A stretch of 64,000 nucleotides of DNA from Diadema setosum (GCA_033980235.1 CM067072.1:18975047-19039046); one strand, 5' to 3'; shown: positions 12,181 to 23,639, counted from the stretch's first letter. Made by a program: numbers and translations. The notes: generated from the sequence alone by a model not told the origin.

Positions 12181-12862
12181 TTGACCGATTCGGGTTCGTT
12201 GAGGGCAGCAGACATTTTATGGCACTGGGCGCAGCCATGAGCTCAAATTGCGGTGTCTCAGCCGACCCCCCCTGCTCTCCCCCACCCCACGGGCAACATG
12301 TTAATCGCGCACTTGTAACAAAGGTTCGCGCACTAAGCAAGCATTCGCGCACTCAGTACGAGATGCCCATTGGCTAAAACAACCATGCATCAGTCTTTCA
12401 TTCTGCGCGCGTAAGAGGGGTGGGGAGAGAGGAGGGGGGGGGGGGGTCGGATGATACACCGCAGTAATGGCGCTGCCCATGCCAAAAATACACATAGCGC
12501 GTCACAGAATCGGTCATTATTGACCGATTCGGGTTCGTTGAGGGCAGCAGACATTTTATGGCACTACGATGGGCGCAGCCATGAGCTCAAATTGCGGTGT
12601 CTCAGCCGACCCCCCCTGCTCTCCCCCACCCCACGGGCAACATGTTAATCGCGCACTTGTAACAAAGGTTCGCGCACTAAGCAAGCATTCGCGCACTCAG
12701 TACGAGATGCCCATTGGCTAAAACAACCATGCATCAGTCTTTCATTCTGCGCGCGTAAGAGGGGTGGGGAGAGAGGAGGGGGGGGGGGGTCGGATGATAC
12801 ACCGCAGTAATGGCGCTGCCCATGCCAAAAATACACATAGCGCGTCACAGAATCGGTCAATA
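12181..12862. mobile_element. Head-to-tail dimer of a ~339-bp MITE
   Basis: Two nearly identical units start at 12181 and 12520. Each begins TTGACCGATTC and ends GAATCGGTCA, so each is bounded by a 9-10 bp inverted repeat; TTAT separates them. The units share the C7/G12 runs and the GCGCACTTGTAACAAAGG motifs. The first copy lacks CTACGAT, present near 12565 of the second. Arg/Pro-rich minus-strand reading frames are repeated in both copies and have no recognised domain. Confidence 0.8.
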
Positions 12863-13646
12863 TTGAAACCGACCGCGTATAATTCGCGCACTGAACACTT
12901 AGTACGCACTTCTCTGCGCGCAAAGCACATAAAAATGGATTGGCTTTGAATGTAGATGAGGATGGTGTGGGAAAACGCGATAATTCACTGTTCATTCATG
13001 GTTTTAATCAATGACAAAATTTCGAATGAATATTTTCACCGAATCGTAATGACAGCACAATGTAATGTCTATGGAAGTTTCTAAAAGGCTTCTAAAAAGC
13101 TTCGTACAACACGGTGTTCAATACAACTCGGTTTACGTGCATTGTCAATGCAAAAACAGCGGTCGATCCTAAAAACGCGATTTACCGCGGGGAGCTGAAA
13201 CGAGGCCACGCAAGTTCGTCGGTGATATTTTTGCACTGAAACTTCGATTCGAAAAGGGAACAACGGCATTTGATAGAGCTGGATTTTCTCAATCACGTAG
13301 GTCAAGTTGTTTACGTGAATTTCAGTGTTAAATATTCTTATCAAGCAAATAAACATTAGGCGGTCGATTAGTATAGTAGGTCCAACCATACACAACTCTA
13401 GTCTACATGGTCTAGCTCTATTCTATCTCGTAGATAGAGAATGCCCTTTGACATGTTTGATGGGGATTTTAGCCGTAGAGTGCCAACTAGTTGAACTACG
13501 TGCCTCGGCCCATTCAGCTCAGGTCAGTAGTTTGCCCTGTAAATTTACGATTCGTTTGTAGCAAATTGTAATATCACATTGTATCAGTGTTATCAGCATT
13601 TCTAACTCATTTGTAGACTATGCCTAAGTAAAACACAGTCCCACAC
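12863..13646. other. Non-coding spacer
   Basis: Contains more GCGCAC motifs to about 12930, then ordinary AT-rich sequence. The minus-strand reading frame at 13081-13395 has no recognisable domain and is not called. Confidence 0.45.
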
Positions 13647-14015
13647 GTATGGTTGAGGGGTCTAGATATCGCGCACGAAAATTTGAAATGCTCTTATAAT
13701 AGAAGTTATTCCATAATCGTACCTGAATTTCTCAATGAATATCACGAAAATGCAGAAAAATCACCTCCCAGAATCTCCTGATAATACGATCACGGAGTAG
13801 TGCGCTGTCGCCGTTTGCATGTCGGACTTTTTTTTATGCGTTCAATTTCTCGGGGTATGTAAAGATCGCGCAGCTGCCCTCTGTAGTTTCATGCGTGAAA
13901 GTGTCTGCCCCTCTGCGGCTGTAACGTGCTCCGGCTTTCGTAGAATATTTTTTCACTTGATATTAAATTTGTCCCTGTTAAGCAACAGCAGTTTTACCTA
14001 ACTTGTGTATATTAT

Positions 14016-14290
14016 TGTTATTATTATTATACAAATGTATGTGTTATTATTATTATTATTATTATCATTATTATTATTATTATATGTCTTATTATTATTA
14101 TTATTATTATTATTGTTATATGTGTTATTATTATTATTATTATTATCATTATTACTATTATCACCACCACCATCATCGATCATCATAATCATCATCATCA
14201 TCATCATTATCATTTTTATTATTATTATTATCACTTCCACCACCATCATCTCATTTTATCATTCTTATTATCATTATTTTCATCATTGAT
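14016..14290. repeat. ATT/ATC trinucleotide microsatellite
   Basis: Long TTA/TTAT tract with TCA/CCA interruptions. It interrupts the left arm of FB3 and has no counterpart in the right arm. A GT microsatellite follows at about 14411-14443. Poly-Leu, poly-Tyr and poly-Asn frames here are artefacts. Confidence 0.9.
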
Positions 14291-15202
14291 ATTTTCATAA
14301 ATCGTTAATGATTTTCATTTATAAAGTTTTCTTACAATATTTCTAATCACTTTAACCAAAAATATACATGTAATATAAAATGGAAAAAAGTAGAATATGA
14401 ACATATATTTTGTGTGTGTGTGTGTGTGTGTGTTTGTGTGTGTGCTTACCCATTCGTCACCCTCTCATTTTCGTCACCCATTTGTCACACTCTCATCTAA
14501 GTTGTTTTCTTCAGTATCATTATGGCCCTCCCCTGTCACAAATATATCACAAGTTAGCGCAAGAAATCACAAGCAAATTCAAATTGAAATCACACTTCAA
14601 CTTCGATAGACTGAAATATTTATTCCTTTGTAACATTATAATCGTTGTGTTAAAACAACATTTATTAATAGTATTTCAGCGTAGCTGGCAGCATACATTG
14701 TTCTTGTGTATGATGACGTCACGTGGTAAACGATCGATCGAACAAATTACGAATTCTATCGACTACGAACGAGACAAGCGAGACGACACGTCTAGGCTAC
14801 AACATCCTTAGAACAGATTTTAAGGGAAGGTAGGTTTGTACAAGGTAAAAAATTGGAAATTTAGTGGAAAATTTGTTGGAAATCAAAATTTCTTAGCTGC
14901 TTCCTTCTCATGTTGAGCGGTAGGTCAGGTATGTTTATTCCATGGGCGTATCGGCAAATTTTGCGCTTGCAACTACGCGTAATATCGCTTGCTATACGCA
15001 GTTGCACTATGCGCGATCATTACGTCCCTGCGCGAGACCTAGTACCCTTACTATACAACTACAACAAGCGGTGTACCCGATAGCCTCTCCGGCGCCTCCT
15101 CCTCCGGCGCCACACGCGCGGGGTGCTGTAACCGAGAACCAGTATGCGGGCGGTAAGCGCGGGGCGCTGTAACCAGTATGATGTTGGGGTCTCTCTCTGT
15201 TC

Positions 15203-15300
15203 AGGGAGGTGCAAAGAGACACCTCCCTACTCTGTTTACAACTGCGACCAGCCCCATACGCTATGCTTATCGGAGATGGGGCTGGGGCTGCTGGTCGCAG
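15203..15300. repeat. Paired hairpins in FB3 loop
   Basis: GGGAGGTG and CACCTCCC form a perfect 8-bp stem around CAAAGAGA. Immediately after, AACTGCGACCAGCCCCAT pairs with an ATGGGGCTG...CTGGTCGCAGTT arm. The function is unknown. Confidence 0.7.
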
Positions 15301-15414
15301 TTAGGGTCGCTGCTGCAGTTAACGTGGTGTAAACAACCACTACACTGCCACTGGATGATCGTATTAAAAACTCATGATGCCAGATGTCTGCTATTAAGTA
15401 AAATTAAAAATAAT

Positions 15415-15775
15415 GCTTCGTCAAGGGGTTAGTTCTAGAACTAAGAAGAAAATAACCCCAAACCTTTCTGGAGGTATGTTTCATCCAAACGACAGGTTAG
15501 AACAGGCATCTGCATTGATCCCCCACCAATGCCCACTCAAGCAGATGGGAAACTGTAAGGAACTGGAATTCCCTGTCGTCAGACATTGTTTCTGCGCCAT
15601 CTGTGGGATCATTTCGAAACCGTCTAACGGTTGATCACAGTGGCTAGTTGTTTTCGTCAAATTTTCTATGTGCTTGTAAATATCTGTAAATAAATTGTAT
15701 TATAATGTAAATAGCACCAGTCTGCAAGAATCTTCAGGCAGACTTAACCAGAAGAAGAAGAAGAAGAAACTAACC
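15415..15775 (+). pseudogene. Possible 3' end of a non-LTR element
   Basis: A 70-codon cysteine-containing open stretch ending at 15634 is followed by an AATAAA-bearing AT-rich tail (about 15690) and then an AAG/AGA repeat at 15760-15775. This resembles the 3' terminus of a non-LTR retrotransposon with a simple-repeat tail. The peptide was not recognised, so this is tentative. It sits in the loop of FB3 and could be inserted cargo. Confidence 0.3.
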
Positions 15776-16499
15776 ACTCCAGGAACCCCAACCCGTACTG
15801 TTACTTATAGTATAGTAAGGGTACTAGGTCTCGCGCAGGGACGTAATGATCGCGCATAGCGTAACTGCGTATAGCAAGCATTAATACGCGTAAGACTAAG
15901 CGCAAAATTTGCCGATACGCCCATGGAATAAACATACCTGACAACCGCTAAAAATGAGAAGGAAGCAGGTAAGAAATTTAGATTTCAAACAAATTTTTCA
16001 CTAAATTTCTAATTTTTTGGAACAAATTTTCACTAAATTTCCAATTTTTTACGTTATAATTTACCTACCTTAGCTTAAAATCTTTTTTAAGGATGTTGTA
16101 GCCAAGACGTGTCGTCTCGCTTGTCTCGTTCGTATGATCGTAGCCGATAGAATTCGTATTTTGTTCGATCGATCGTTTATAATATTCTACGAAAGCCGAA
16201 GCACGTTCAGCCGCAGAGAGGGGCAGACACTTTCACGCATGAAACTACATAGGGCAGCTGCGCGACCTTTACATACCCCAAGAAATTGAACGCATGAAAT
16301 TAAGTCCGACATACAAACGGCGACAGCGCACTACTCCGTCATCGTATCATCAGGAGATTCTGGGAGGTGATTTTTCTGCATTTTCGTGATATTTATTGAG
16401 AAATTCAGGTACGATTGTGGAATAATTTTTATTATAAGAGCATCACAAATTTTCGTGCGCGATATCTAGACCCCTCAACCATACTGGTTACAGAGCCCC

Positions 16500-17768
16500 A
16501 CGCCGGGGTTCATGGGAAACCTAATCAATGACAGCAAAACTAGTAAAGGCGAGAGCACAGATGCTACTGAAACTGAAGAGTTTACATCAGTCTTCACAAG
16601 AGGTTCTCATCCGATACCACCAGACATGAGCAACCCAATCTCCACACACATCAAACTGCTTCACATAACAGTCAGTGGTGTAGAAGCTGGTTATACAGCT
16701 CGTTATTCCGAAGGTTCGTTATTCTGAAGGTTCTTTAGACTGAAGGTTCGTTATTCCGAAGGTTCGTTATTCCGAAGATTCGTAATTTCGAAGGTTCGTC
16801 AATCCGAAAATGTGATGAGGTTTGTTTTTCCGAAGGTTAATTAATCCGAAAATGAAATAAGGTTCGTTATTCCGAAGGTACATCAGGGCTGCCAACTCTC
16901 GCGCATTGAGCGTGAGACTCGCGCAATTCAACCAACTTCGACTGTCTCGCTCTGAAAAACGAAATCTCGTGCTAAACCCCCAAAATAGAAAGTGCATAAT
17001 AGAAAATGAAACAAAGCTCGTTGTTCCGAAGGTTAGTTACAGACCCTATATCACTTCGGATCAACGAACCTTCGGAATAACGAACCATATTTCATTTTCG
17101 GATTAACGAACATTTGGAATAACGAATCTTTGGAATAACGCCACAAATGTTCGGATTAACGAACCCTTTTTCATTTTCGGATTAATGAACCTCTAGGTAT
17201 AGGGAATTTGCGTGTTTCTGATTAACAAACCTTCGGAAGATCGAACCTTCGGCATATTCGGAATAACGAACAGTACCCGTAGAAGCCCTGCTCAGTAGTC
17301 TAGAGCCGTTATTAGAGGTCTCAAAAGCTACAGGCCCCAACATGGTGTTAAAAGAATGTGCAAAAGGAGTTTGCTCCAGGGTTGAGAGATGCTCTGATCT
17401 TCCAGCTGTCGGTTGACACCACAGGCTCCCTACCATCTGACTAGAGGTCTGCTCATGTTACGCCAGTCTTCAAGAAGGGAGATGTACTTGCTATCTGGAA
17501 ACTACAGACCTGTCTCCCCGACATCTGTGCTATGCAAGCAACTTGAGTACATTGTATGTAGGCATTTGTTGTCTATATGTTGCAACATTTGGAGGATCAT
17601 AATATCCTATCACCCCTGAATCATGGATTCAGAGCTTGCCATTCAACAGAGACGCAACTTCTCACCACAATGCATGATCTTCTTCTTGCCCAGACCCAGA
17701 TGAACATCATCATTTTGGACTTCTCCAAAGCATTCGATACAGTACCACATGATCTACTATTGGCATAG
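16500..17768 (+). pseudogene. CR1/jockey-like reverse transcriptase remnant, split by a MITE
   Basis: Broken pieces of a non-LTR reverse transcriptase read in order on the plus strand. First comes the pre-RT region with TSVFTRG near 16590. Downstream of the MITE follow SKATGPNMVLKECAKG (about 17320), GNYRPVSPTSVL (about 17495), LEDHNILSPLNHGF (about 17585) and the catalytic-A-type motif DFSKAFDTVPHDLL (about 17720). These match the RT core order known for the CR1/L2 and jockey groups. At least two frame changes and stops separate the pieces. The sequence stops abruptly after motif A, so the YxDD catalytic region is missing. It is a dead 5'/3'-truncated copy interrupted at 16696-17273. Confidence 0.85.
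16696..17273. mobile_element. TA-flanked MITE with repeat arms
   Basis: Flanked by TA (16694-16695 and 17274-17275). The ends CAGCTCGTTATTCCGAA and TTCGGAATAACGAACAG are inverted. The arms are built from repeated GGTTCGTTATTCCGAA units in opposite orientation. A nested GC-richer patch at 16885-16985 (starting CAGGGCTGCCAACTCTCGCG) may be a second insertion. The TA duplication and CAG end suggest Tc1/mariner/pogo mobilisation. Confidence 0.8.
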
Positions 17769-17829
17769 ATGAACCCATACATTGCTGGCTTTCATCCTTC
17801 CCAAGCGCACCGAAACACTTTTGGTTTTG

Positions 17830-18118
17830 GGGGGACAAAATCTTGACAGGGGCATATTATGTGATGGTGTGAAATCCTCGGCGAGGGAGCGAAGTGACCG
17901 AGCAGGGGTATCACGGTAGGGACTTTTTGTCAAAACGAGAGTACAAAAGTCGCATTTTTTATAGAGCATTTAAAAGCAAATTTCTAGGAAATTACACATA
18001 GTGGAAAAAATGTAGTGCGAAGGACTAGGATTATAACATACGGTGGGGGGGGGGGGGGTACATTTATGTGTCAGTGTAAGATCCTTGGTGAGGGAGCGAA
18101 GTGACAGAGCAGGGGGAG
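17830..18118. repeat. Two copies of a GAGGGAGCGAAGTGAC repeat
   Basis: The block TCGGCGAGGGAGCGAAGTGACCGAGCAGGGG (17877-17907) recurs, slightly diverged, at about 18088-18116. A G run lies at 18042-18058. It resembles the GCTCACTCCGCTCGCTCGGG motif of the nearby hAT-associated arrays, so it is probably a relic of that family. Confidence 0.55.
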
Positions 18119-18248
18119 GGTCACACTATATTCAAGTACTGTGCAGATTAATGTTTCCAGGCCACTATTAAACGACCGCCCCGTCACTGTACAGGCATGC
18201 TAACCTGGAAACAGTCCATTAAACTGCACATTACTTGAATATGTGACC
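18119..18248. mobile_element. Small palindromic MITE
   Basis: Left arm GGTCACACTATATTCAAGTA through TTTCCAGG is mirrored by CCTGGAAAC through TACTTGAATATGTGACC. About 45-bp imperfect arms surround a short centre. No coding. Confidence 0.75.
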
Positions 18249-18580
18249 ATTCTGAAGCAAGTAATTTTCGCACAATAATAGATATATAATGTACTCTTAC
18301 ATGAATCCTACAAGGATTGAAACAACCCTCCCCCAGCATTCCCATTGATTCCCAATGATCAGTTACTAGCCATCCCCTTTAAACACGATCGCATTGTTCG
18401 AGCAATAAAAATTATTCTTAAATTGCTAAAAAGCATAGAAGAAAAGGAAAATATAAGGTTTACTAAAGCTATGTTTCAGAGGGCACACTCGAGGACGCAA
18501 GGCTACCATCTAAACTAAATTTACTCATACTAAATTTACTCACTTTGCATATGTTCAAAGTCTGTGTAGCGGAAAATTTG
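18249..18580. other. Short spacer, no gene seen
   Basis: No coding or repeat boundary was recognised up to the hAT target duplication. Confidence 0.45.
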
Positions 18581-18749
18581 TCTCCGGAGCACTGGCGTAG
18601 CCAGGGGGGAGCGATGGGGGCGGTCGCCCCCCCTAAGATTTGGACCGGGGATTTTGGAGACGGAAAAAAAAAATGCGTGTATACTATGCATGCACATGAA
18701 GCGGGTCTCCTTTGCAACCTTTCATCAAATGAGATCATATTTTTTGAAT

Positions 18750-19810
18750 ATTTCACTCAAAGTGTGCACCAGATCGTTGAATTTCAATTCAAAATATGCA
18801 AAATCTCTCGTGCTTGGGAGGGGGTATCCCCCTCCCAAACCCTCCCCCTCTCTGCCTCTTTCCCTAGCTTCGTACACTTTTTAGATTTACAAAAAATTAT
18901 GAATAATCCTGAGTGCACAAGACTTATCACTTATATTCCGAAAACTCAAAGTTCCCTCATGTACAAGGGGAATTTCCCCTTTTAATCAACCCTTTCCTCT
19001 CTCAGTTCCCCCCCCCATCATTTTTTTTAATGATTTCCCAAATATTTCATCAAATATGCGTGTACGAGATATCTCAATTTCAACCTTAAAAAGGCAAAAG
19101 CTCCATCGTACGGGAAGGGTGGAGATAACACTCGCCCATGCCTTCTCCCTGCTCGCCCGCCCCTCCCCGCCCCCCATGCATAGAAGTAGACTGTGGCTAC
19201 ACTTTGAACATAAACAGTTTTCCAAATATGACACAAAATGTGTGCACCAAAACGTTTAACTGCAATCAGAAAATTATGCAGAATCTCTTTCCATAGACTT
19301 GCTACACTTCTCTTCTGATTGACAAATTTCCAGATATTCCAACAAAAGTGAGCGCCAGCTTGTTGAATTTCAGTTCTAAAAGCTTAAAACTGAAAAAAAA
19401 AAAGGTTCCCTTGAATATGGGAGAGGTATCATGCCACCCTTCCATTGCTTAATTGTTACCCACTATAGACTTAGTACATTTTTGGGAATGACAATTTCCG
19501 AATTTTCCACAAAAAAGTGTGCTTCAGATCGCTTTATTTCAATTCTAAAAACGCAAAAGCTCTACGAGCGGGAGGGGGAAACCCCTTCCCCTAAGCTCTA
19601 CCTCACTAGACTTTGTACATGTGCATACACACAGATGATGCACATTCGGAATAAGAGCTGAATTCCTTGATTTTAACACTTCGGTGAAAAAGTATTGCAC
19701 CAAAAATTTGCACCAGATCACTGAATTTCAGATCTGAAAATGCAAAATCACCTTCGTGTGGGAGGGGATATGCCCCTATCTACACCCTCGTCTTCATGCT
19801 TTTTCTGTTT
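18750..19810 (+). repeat. Diverged ~180-190 bp tandem array inside hAT element
   Basis: Units share GTGCACCAGATC(G/A)(T/C)TGAATTTCA, then AAAATGCAAAA, then a CGTGTGGGAGGGG-like block. Phrases occur near 18770, 19080, 19235, 19350, 19520 and 19710. The same family lies inverted at 10190-11460 and 23880-24930. Confidence 0.75.
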
Positions 19811-20009
19811 GATTGCTGAACAGACAGCGTTCATGATATTCAGTGTAATAATTAATACAAGAAGATTATTTAAATGACACCATTTTTATAGGCAAATTGT
19901 TCAATAATAATATACACTAAAATAATACTGCAACAAGTAGGACTGTTTCAACTCGTTAAAACACGCAAAAACATGCATCAAATTGCACCATTTGCAACAT
20001 CAAAATGCA

Positions 20010-22333
20010 ACTAGACTCGGAATTTGTCAAGACTGACAAATTAGGTGATCCGATTTTTTTTTTAATCAATGATTGGAGTCCTGATCGCAATAGGCATGAC
20101 CATATAGGTTTCATCTGTGTTTAGAGACATTGGCCGTGTGATATTTGGATTCTCATTTAGAAAAGAGAGTCAGGTCTGCCATCTTTGGTACCAAATTCGG
20201 TATACACTATAACGAAGATACAGAATGAAGTATATTTGACCATTGGCCCAACTTTGCACAGCCAAGATGGCATCTGAGCAAAAAGTGGTTATTTTGCGAA
20301 ATGATTCTTGTAACATGGTCTTTGCGTGAGCAAAATATGGGAAAGATAGGACATGTATTCACCAAGATACAGGTTGAAACATTTATGACCTTTGACCCTA
20401 ATTTACATACCCAAGATGGTGTCTGATCAAGTAGTTGTTATTTTGTGAAATAATGTACGTGACATGAACTAAACATGTGCAAAATATGATGGTGATAGGG
20501 TATGTTTTTCTTGAGTTATTGCAAAGAAAGTTGCAAAAAGGAAGAAATATTGCAATACAGTGCACTCCCGTTATAACGAAATGCTCGGACCGGCAGTTTT
20601 TTTTCGTTATAACGAAATTTCGTTATAACCGAACAAATACAATATATAACAAAAACAAGGAAACCACGTTTACATATCATATCATGTTTGCTGAATACTC
20701 ATCATACACTGGAAAGCTATGTGAAAAGTGATGGGATAACTGGATTACAATAATAAACGCAAGATCCCCTCATAAACTGTGCGCGACACAAGGAGCGGAC
20801 ACACAGTCGTGTGAAGCGTTCACACATGCAGAGATGCTATAAATGCTTGTTCCGCTACGTATTTTCGAAAGCAATTCACATTTCGTTATAACGGAACACA
20901 TTTCTTTTGTTTTTCTTTGTCTGTGGCACTCGGAAAGACTTCGTTATAACGGAAATTTCGCTATAACCGTGTTCGTTATAAGCGAACTTTGTACCATAGA
21001 CTTTGATGGTGATAATTTTGGGACCAGAAGATTTACTTCGTTAAAACGAAATTTCGTTATAACCATGTTCGTTGTAACGGGAGTGCACTGTACATCAAAG
21101 ATAAGCTTTAATTTCAACCAAGTTTATTGACGTGATGCCGACTCCGTATGAAAAAACGAAGGGCACATCTAAGATAGCCCAAAGTCTCAACTACAACATA
21201 CTAAAATCATGGAGAAATTCACCGAAGCATAAGTGAGCTAGTGCTCGATAAAGATAGTCGTGTCAGTTTTCATTTCCAGAAAAACTGCACTCCCATAGAG
21301 ATAACACGTAAACTGGTCAAATTTGACAATGTTACTTTTAATCCCTTTTTACGAGGTGATGCTGTCATCCAATCAAAATGTTGTTATTATATAACTGAAA
21401 GACCATTTAATAAGCTACAACATATTGAAATTTGAACGAAAATCAACAAAAGAATAAGTGAGATACGCTTGAGTGAACTTAAAATTTGATTACGTCTTTT
21501 TGCAAATTTACTTTATTAAGAAATTTGATATCTTTTCATCATTTTTCCAGCATTGCCAACCCATGAAATGACATGTACAACTCATCAGCTTTCAGAATAT
21601 GTAAAAAAAATGGGGGGCCACTGTCCATCCTGACGAGTAAAATCGGATTCAAAATTGGCAGTTTTTTTGCATGGTTGCACTGTATATTGCCATTGACGCG
21701 CGCGCGGAATTTCAACTTTGACGGGCCCGTGTGACGTCATATCGAGTCGGATTGACTTGAAACTTGGTAAAAATATTCCTTGACATTTCAGACATCCGAT
21801 CAGTGTGAAAAAACGGAAAATTCCTATTGCATATGAGCTGTGCGTGCGTATATGTGCGTGCGCGTATGCGTCCGTCCGATTTTTCAATTTTTCAAAAAAT
21901 GCTCCAAATGGTCTGAAACGTGTGCAAAAAAAAATTTGAGCTCGATTTGAGCATACAAATATTTCAACGTGCGCATACGCGCACGTTTTAAGGGAAAATA
22001 TGAATTCTGAAAATATGAGTAGAATGCGCATAATTTGAAATATATGTGACGTAAATTTCATTGAAAAATTCCATTCCATTAATGACATATGAATGAGAAT
22101 GTGTTTTCATATAATGATGTCATAGTGACGTCAAGGTCGACTGATCACAATGATTTTACTTGATGGGTCGTCTTTGGGACACGATACATATATGGTATGA
22201 TTTTGACGTTGATAGGAAGAGGACTTTCTGAGCTAACCGATACACAAATTTTGTCCAGAAATGAAGAAGAAGAAGAAAAACAAAGAATCAATACAGATAA
22301 AGAAGGTGATCTGAGAGGATACTCGGATCACCT
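20010..22333 (-). mobile_element. Helentron-like rolling-circle element, 2.3 kb, non-autonomous
   Basis: On the minus strand the 3' end reads CGGATCACCT, a hairpin with perfect 9-bp stems (AATTTGTCA and TGACAAATT, 4-nt loop), ten further bases, and the terminus CTAG. The 5' end reads AGGTGATCCG, the complement of the subterminal CGGATCACCT: an asymmetrical terminal inverted repeat as in Helentrons. Intact 271-bp units downstream show the empty site (GCAAAAAGTT); the insertion is between T residues of an A/T tract without a conventional target duplication. No Rep/helicase frame is present. It carries a nested MITE at 20558-21090. Confidence 0.8.
20558..21090. mobile_element. TA-flanked pogo/Tigger-like MITE
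   Basis: Flanked by TA (20556-20557 and 21091-21092). The ends CAGTGCACTCCCGTTATAAC and (complement) CAGTGCACTCCCGTTACAAC are near-perfect. Additional TTTCGTTATAACGAAA blocks line the arms. The GTTATAACGAA-type terminus resembles pogo/Tigger MITEs. It lies inside the Helentron-like element, which lies inside the hAT-like element. Confidence 0.85.
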
Positions 22334-22933
22334 AAAAAGTTCTCACTGTGGGAGGGGGGACACCCCCCTCCCACACCCTCCCGTCCCCCCTCGCTCACTC
22401 CGCTCGCTCGGGTTCAGTCTCGTTCATGATATTCAGTGAAAAGAATTAATACAAGAAGTGTATTTAAATCATACCATTTTATAGGCAAATTGTTCAATAA
22501 TTACACTAAAATATACTGCAGCCTTAAACAAGTGGGATTGTTTCAACTCCTTAAAACACGCAAAAACATGCATCAAATTGCACCATTTGCAACATCAAAA
22601 TACAAAAAGTTCTCACCGTGGCAGGGGGGACACCCCCTCCCACACCCTCCCCTTCCCCCCTCCCTCGCTCCGCTTGCTCGGGTTCAGTCTCATTCGTAAT
22701 ATTTAGTGAAAAGAATTAATACAAGAAGTGTATTTAAATTATACCATTTTATAGGCAAATTGTTCAATAATAATCTACACTAAAATATACTGCAACCTTA
22801 AACAAGTGGAACCGTTTCAACTCGTTAAAACACGCAAAAACATGCATCAAATTGCACCATTTGCAACATCAAAATGCAAAAAGTTCTCACCGTGGGAGGG
22901 GGGACAAATCCTGGCTACGCCGTTGCTCCGGAG

Positions 22934-23250
22934 ACCATGCAGACTATGCTACATCAATAGCAGTTCTCGCTGCACTCTCAGTACGCTGTAGGAGTTCCCA
23001 CTGTGTCATGGCCATTTTGCTTAGACGCAGCGAAAACTCCATGGACATAACTCTGGTGTAAAGGGAGTATTACTGCTAACTGACTGGTGACTTTATGCAA
23101 GAGTGGAATATAACAAGTGTCGATGTACTATTTTTTGATTGCCATTGCATATTAATTTAAAGTGATTCCAGCAACTTATGCATATGATGTAATAAGGACT
23201 TGGAAATCATATTGCTGGTTTTACTCCTTTGTCCTGTGTTTATTTTGCAG
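22934..23250. other. Intron sequence upstream of the first EGF exon
   Basis: Between the hAT duplication and the splice acceptor. The pyrimidine-rich TTTGTCCTGTGTTTATTTTGCAG acceptor tract lies at 23228-23250. Nothing else was recognised. Confidence 0.6.
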
Positions 23251-23364
23251 ATATCAATGAGTGTGCCAGTGAGCCATGCTTGAATGGAGGAGTTTGTGTA
23301 AACTTTGAAAGCTTCTTTTTCTGCCTGTGTTCTACTGGTTTCAGTGGAGTAAGGTGTGAAAATG
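23251..23364 (+). CDS. EGF-like (calcium-binding type) exon
   Basis: Internal coding exon of 114 bp, phase 1 at both ends. It follows a pyrimidine-rich acceptor ending TTTTGCAG and precedes the donor GTAAGT. The 38-codon product has the six-cysteine EGF pattern: [13 protein letters not shown], then a [10 protein letters not shown] segment, CLC and GFSGVRC. The N-terminal D-I-N-E-C and the C-x-N-x4-F-x-C consensus for Asx beta-hydroxylation are the calcium-binding EGF signature. Such modules occur in tandem in extracellular proteins such as Notch, fibropellins and fibrillins. Symmetric phase-1 exons are typical of shuffled EGF modules. The parent protein cannot be named from one module. The next recognisable exon is at 42765. 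Confidence 0.92.
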
Positions 23365-23639
23365 GTAAGTGCCGGTAAGAGTGGGTGAGAAACAATTACA
23401 GGTCGGAACAGCATTTCTGTACTTAGTTACTCTGAAGTTACTTGTATTAGTTCTGATATGCATAGTGTTGGAGGGCATACATCCATCATCTCAGATAACA
23501 ACCTCATGAACTTTGGAAAAGGGCGTGATCGCTGCACTGTCTTCATAGCAGCATCTAGAAACGGGTGTATGCGCTCTCTAGGCTGGTAACACGTATGCAG
23601 TATGCACCATAACTAGTTGCCCTTCAATTGTGACATCAC

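Larger units (their letters stand above)
13647..16484. mobile_element. Long inverted-repeat foldback element (FB3)
   Basis: The left end GTATGGTTGAGGGGTCTAG (13647) is mirrored at the right end (16484). The complementary arms continue for hundreds of bases: 13647-13955 pairs with 16185-16484, and 14715-15160 pairs with 15800-16160. The left arm is longer because simple repeats (14010-14620) expanded in it alone. The GC-rich inner arms (about 15050-15190) lead to a loop at about 15200-15775. No intact coding region and no clear target duplication. Confidence 0.85.
19806..22901 (+). repeat. 271-bp tandem array split by a 2.3-kb insertion
   Basis: The junction phrase AAAAAGTTCTCAC recurs at 22334, 22606 and 22877 (spacing about 271-272). 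Each unit runs from AAAAAGTTCTCACCGTGGGAGG through CACTCCGCTCGCTCGGGTTC to ACATGCATCAAATTGCACC. One further unit (19806-20009) lies before the Helentron-like insert and supplies its pre-insertion left flank. Confidence 0.85.
18590..22925. mobile_element. hAT-like non-autonomous element, 4.3 kb, with nested insertions
   Basis: Exact 8-bp duplications CTCCGGAG at 18582-18589 and 22926-22933 border inverted ends CACTGGCGTAGCCAGG and CCTGGCTACGCCGTTG. CAnnGGCGTAGCC termini with 8-bp duplications are characteristic of hAT elements. The interior has no transposase. It consists of a diverged ~180-190 bp array (18750-19810) and a 271-bp array (19806-20009 plus 22334-22901). A Helentron-like element at 20010-22333 interrupts the second array. 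Without the nested insert the element would be about 2.0 kb. Confidence 0.88.

Noticed and set aside
13998..14289. Poly-Ile, poly-Tyr, poly-Leu and poly-Asn reading frames
   Set aside because: Trinucleotide microsatellite; no gene-like composition.
18654..19661. Several 60-95 codon frames in the 18.6-19.7 kb array
   Set aside because: The repeat units do not conserve a reading frame between copies.
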